Assembly (NCBI GenBank): GCA_036227345.1
Contig: CP109468.1
Location: 6,200,001 to 6,264,000 of the forward strand
Source: Streptomyces sp. NBC_01463
Lineage (GTDB): Bacteria; Actinomycetota; Actinomycetes; Streptomycetales; Streptomycetaceae
DNA: 64,000 nucleotides
Direction: 5' to 3'
The stretch's first letter is position 1, and each line of letters opens with the position of its first letter. Position numbers and translations under genes: made by a program. Shown one piece after another: positions 63,993 to 64,000 of the stretch. The notes beneath the pieces were generated by a model. The model saw only the letters and a list, made by a program, of their open reading frames with translations, did not search any database and was not told the DNA's origin.

Positions 63993-64000
63993 GGGAAGGC

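Noticed and set aside
53076..64000. CRISPR array or complete conjugative element
   Set aside because: No regularly spaced repeats, no integrase, FtsK-like translocase or replication gene could be found in the accessory region.

Overview
The window is a high-GC actinobacterial chromosome segment, almost certainly Streptomyces. It carries the fasR-fabD-fabH-acpP-fabF fatty acid cluster next to a DUF3145 gene, a homodimeric-type pyruvate dehydrogenase E1 (aceE) next to a DUF3052 gene and a TerD cluster, Tat-exported enzymes, sugar ABC genes with no ATPase (as expected where a shared MsiK-type ATPase serves many importers), and many GTG starts. Gene order around fasR/fab and aceE/terD resembles the S. 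coelicolor core chromosome.

Layout. 1-2.5 kb: tail of a Pro/Thr-rich protein, a MarR regulator divergent from a zinc-independent oxidoreductase, and ohr. 2.6-7.4 kb: arabinose/arabinoside import and hydrolysis operon (binding protein, two permeases, GH51 arabinofuranosidase) with a LacI-type operator inside its promoter. 7.4-12.6 kb: EI24 membrane protein, Tat-exported flavin amine oxidase, aldose 1-epimerase and an SGNH lipoprotein. 12.6-18.1 kb: DUF3145 and the fatty acid operon with its activator FasR. 18.2-26.7 kb: pirin, GNAT, secreted phospholipase C, serine hydrolase, a MerR/aldo-keto reductase pair, a membrane acyltransferase and a DUF1023 hydrolase. 26.8-34.6 kb: a LuxR-type two-component pair, a DUF4429-SHOCT protein, a second DUF1023 hydrolase, a TetR/MFS efflux pair and an I36 inhibitor-like protein. 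34.6-39 kb: aceE, DUF3052, peroxiredoxin. 39-49.3 kb: a Ter stress island (two TerD, DUF475/TerC-like, TerA-like, a tailed TerD, HpcH-like lyase, a giant phosphoribosyltransferase/TRSP/StiP/PELOTA-like fusion, HAD hydrolase, then an O-methyltransferase). 49.4-52.9 kb: FmdB-like zinc ribbon, DUF4383, a coiled-coil protein and a DUF4097 lipoprotein.

53-64 kb is accessory. A tRNA-Val(UAC) gene at 53.08 kb is followed 5.8 kb later by an exact 43-bp copy of its 3' part, bracketing an island with no integrase. The island carries a small CDRC protein, a frameshifted zinc-ribbon gene, an HTH/TPR regulator, a pterin carbinolamine dehydratase, a strikingly AT-richer PIN-like nuclease gene (probable defence cargo), a flavoprotein and a frameshifted barstar. 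Right of the second tRNA fragment the sequence restarts with a diverged copy of the island's left end (terminator hairpin plus the same two small Cys-rich genes), suggesting tandem or successive integration at one tRNA site. Further right lie a truncated gene, a cold-shock-like protein, small Cys-rich and interrupted genes, a secreted endonuclease/exonuclease/phosphatase-fold enzyme and an SMI1-like protein running to the window edge.

The most notable items are the tandem tRNA-Val island with paired decaying modules, the AT-rich PIN-like gene, and the 880-residue Ter-pathway fusion with a possible internal start.
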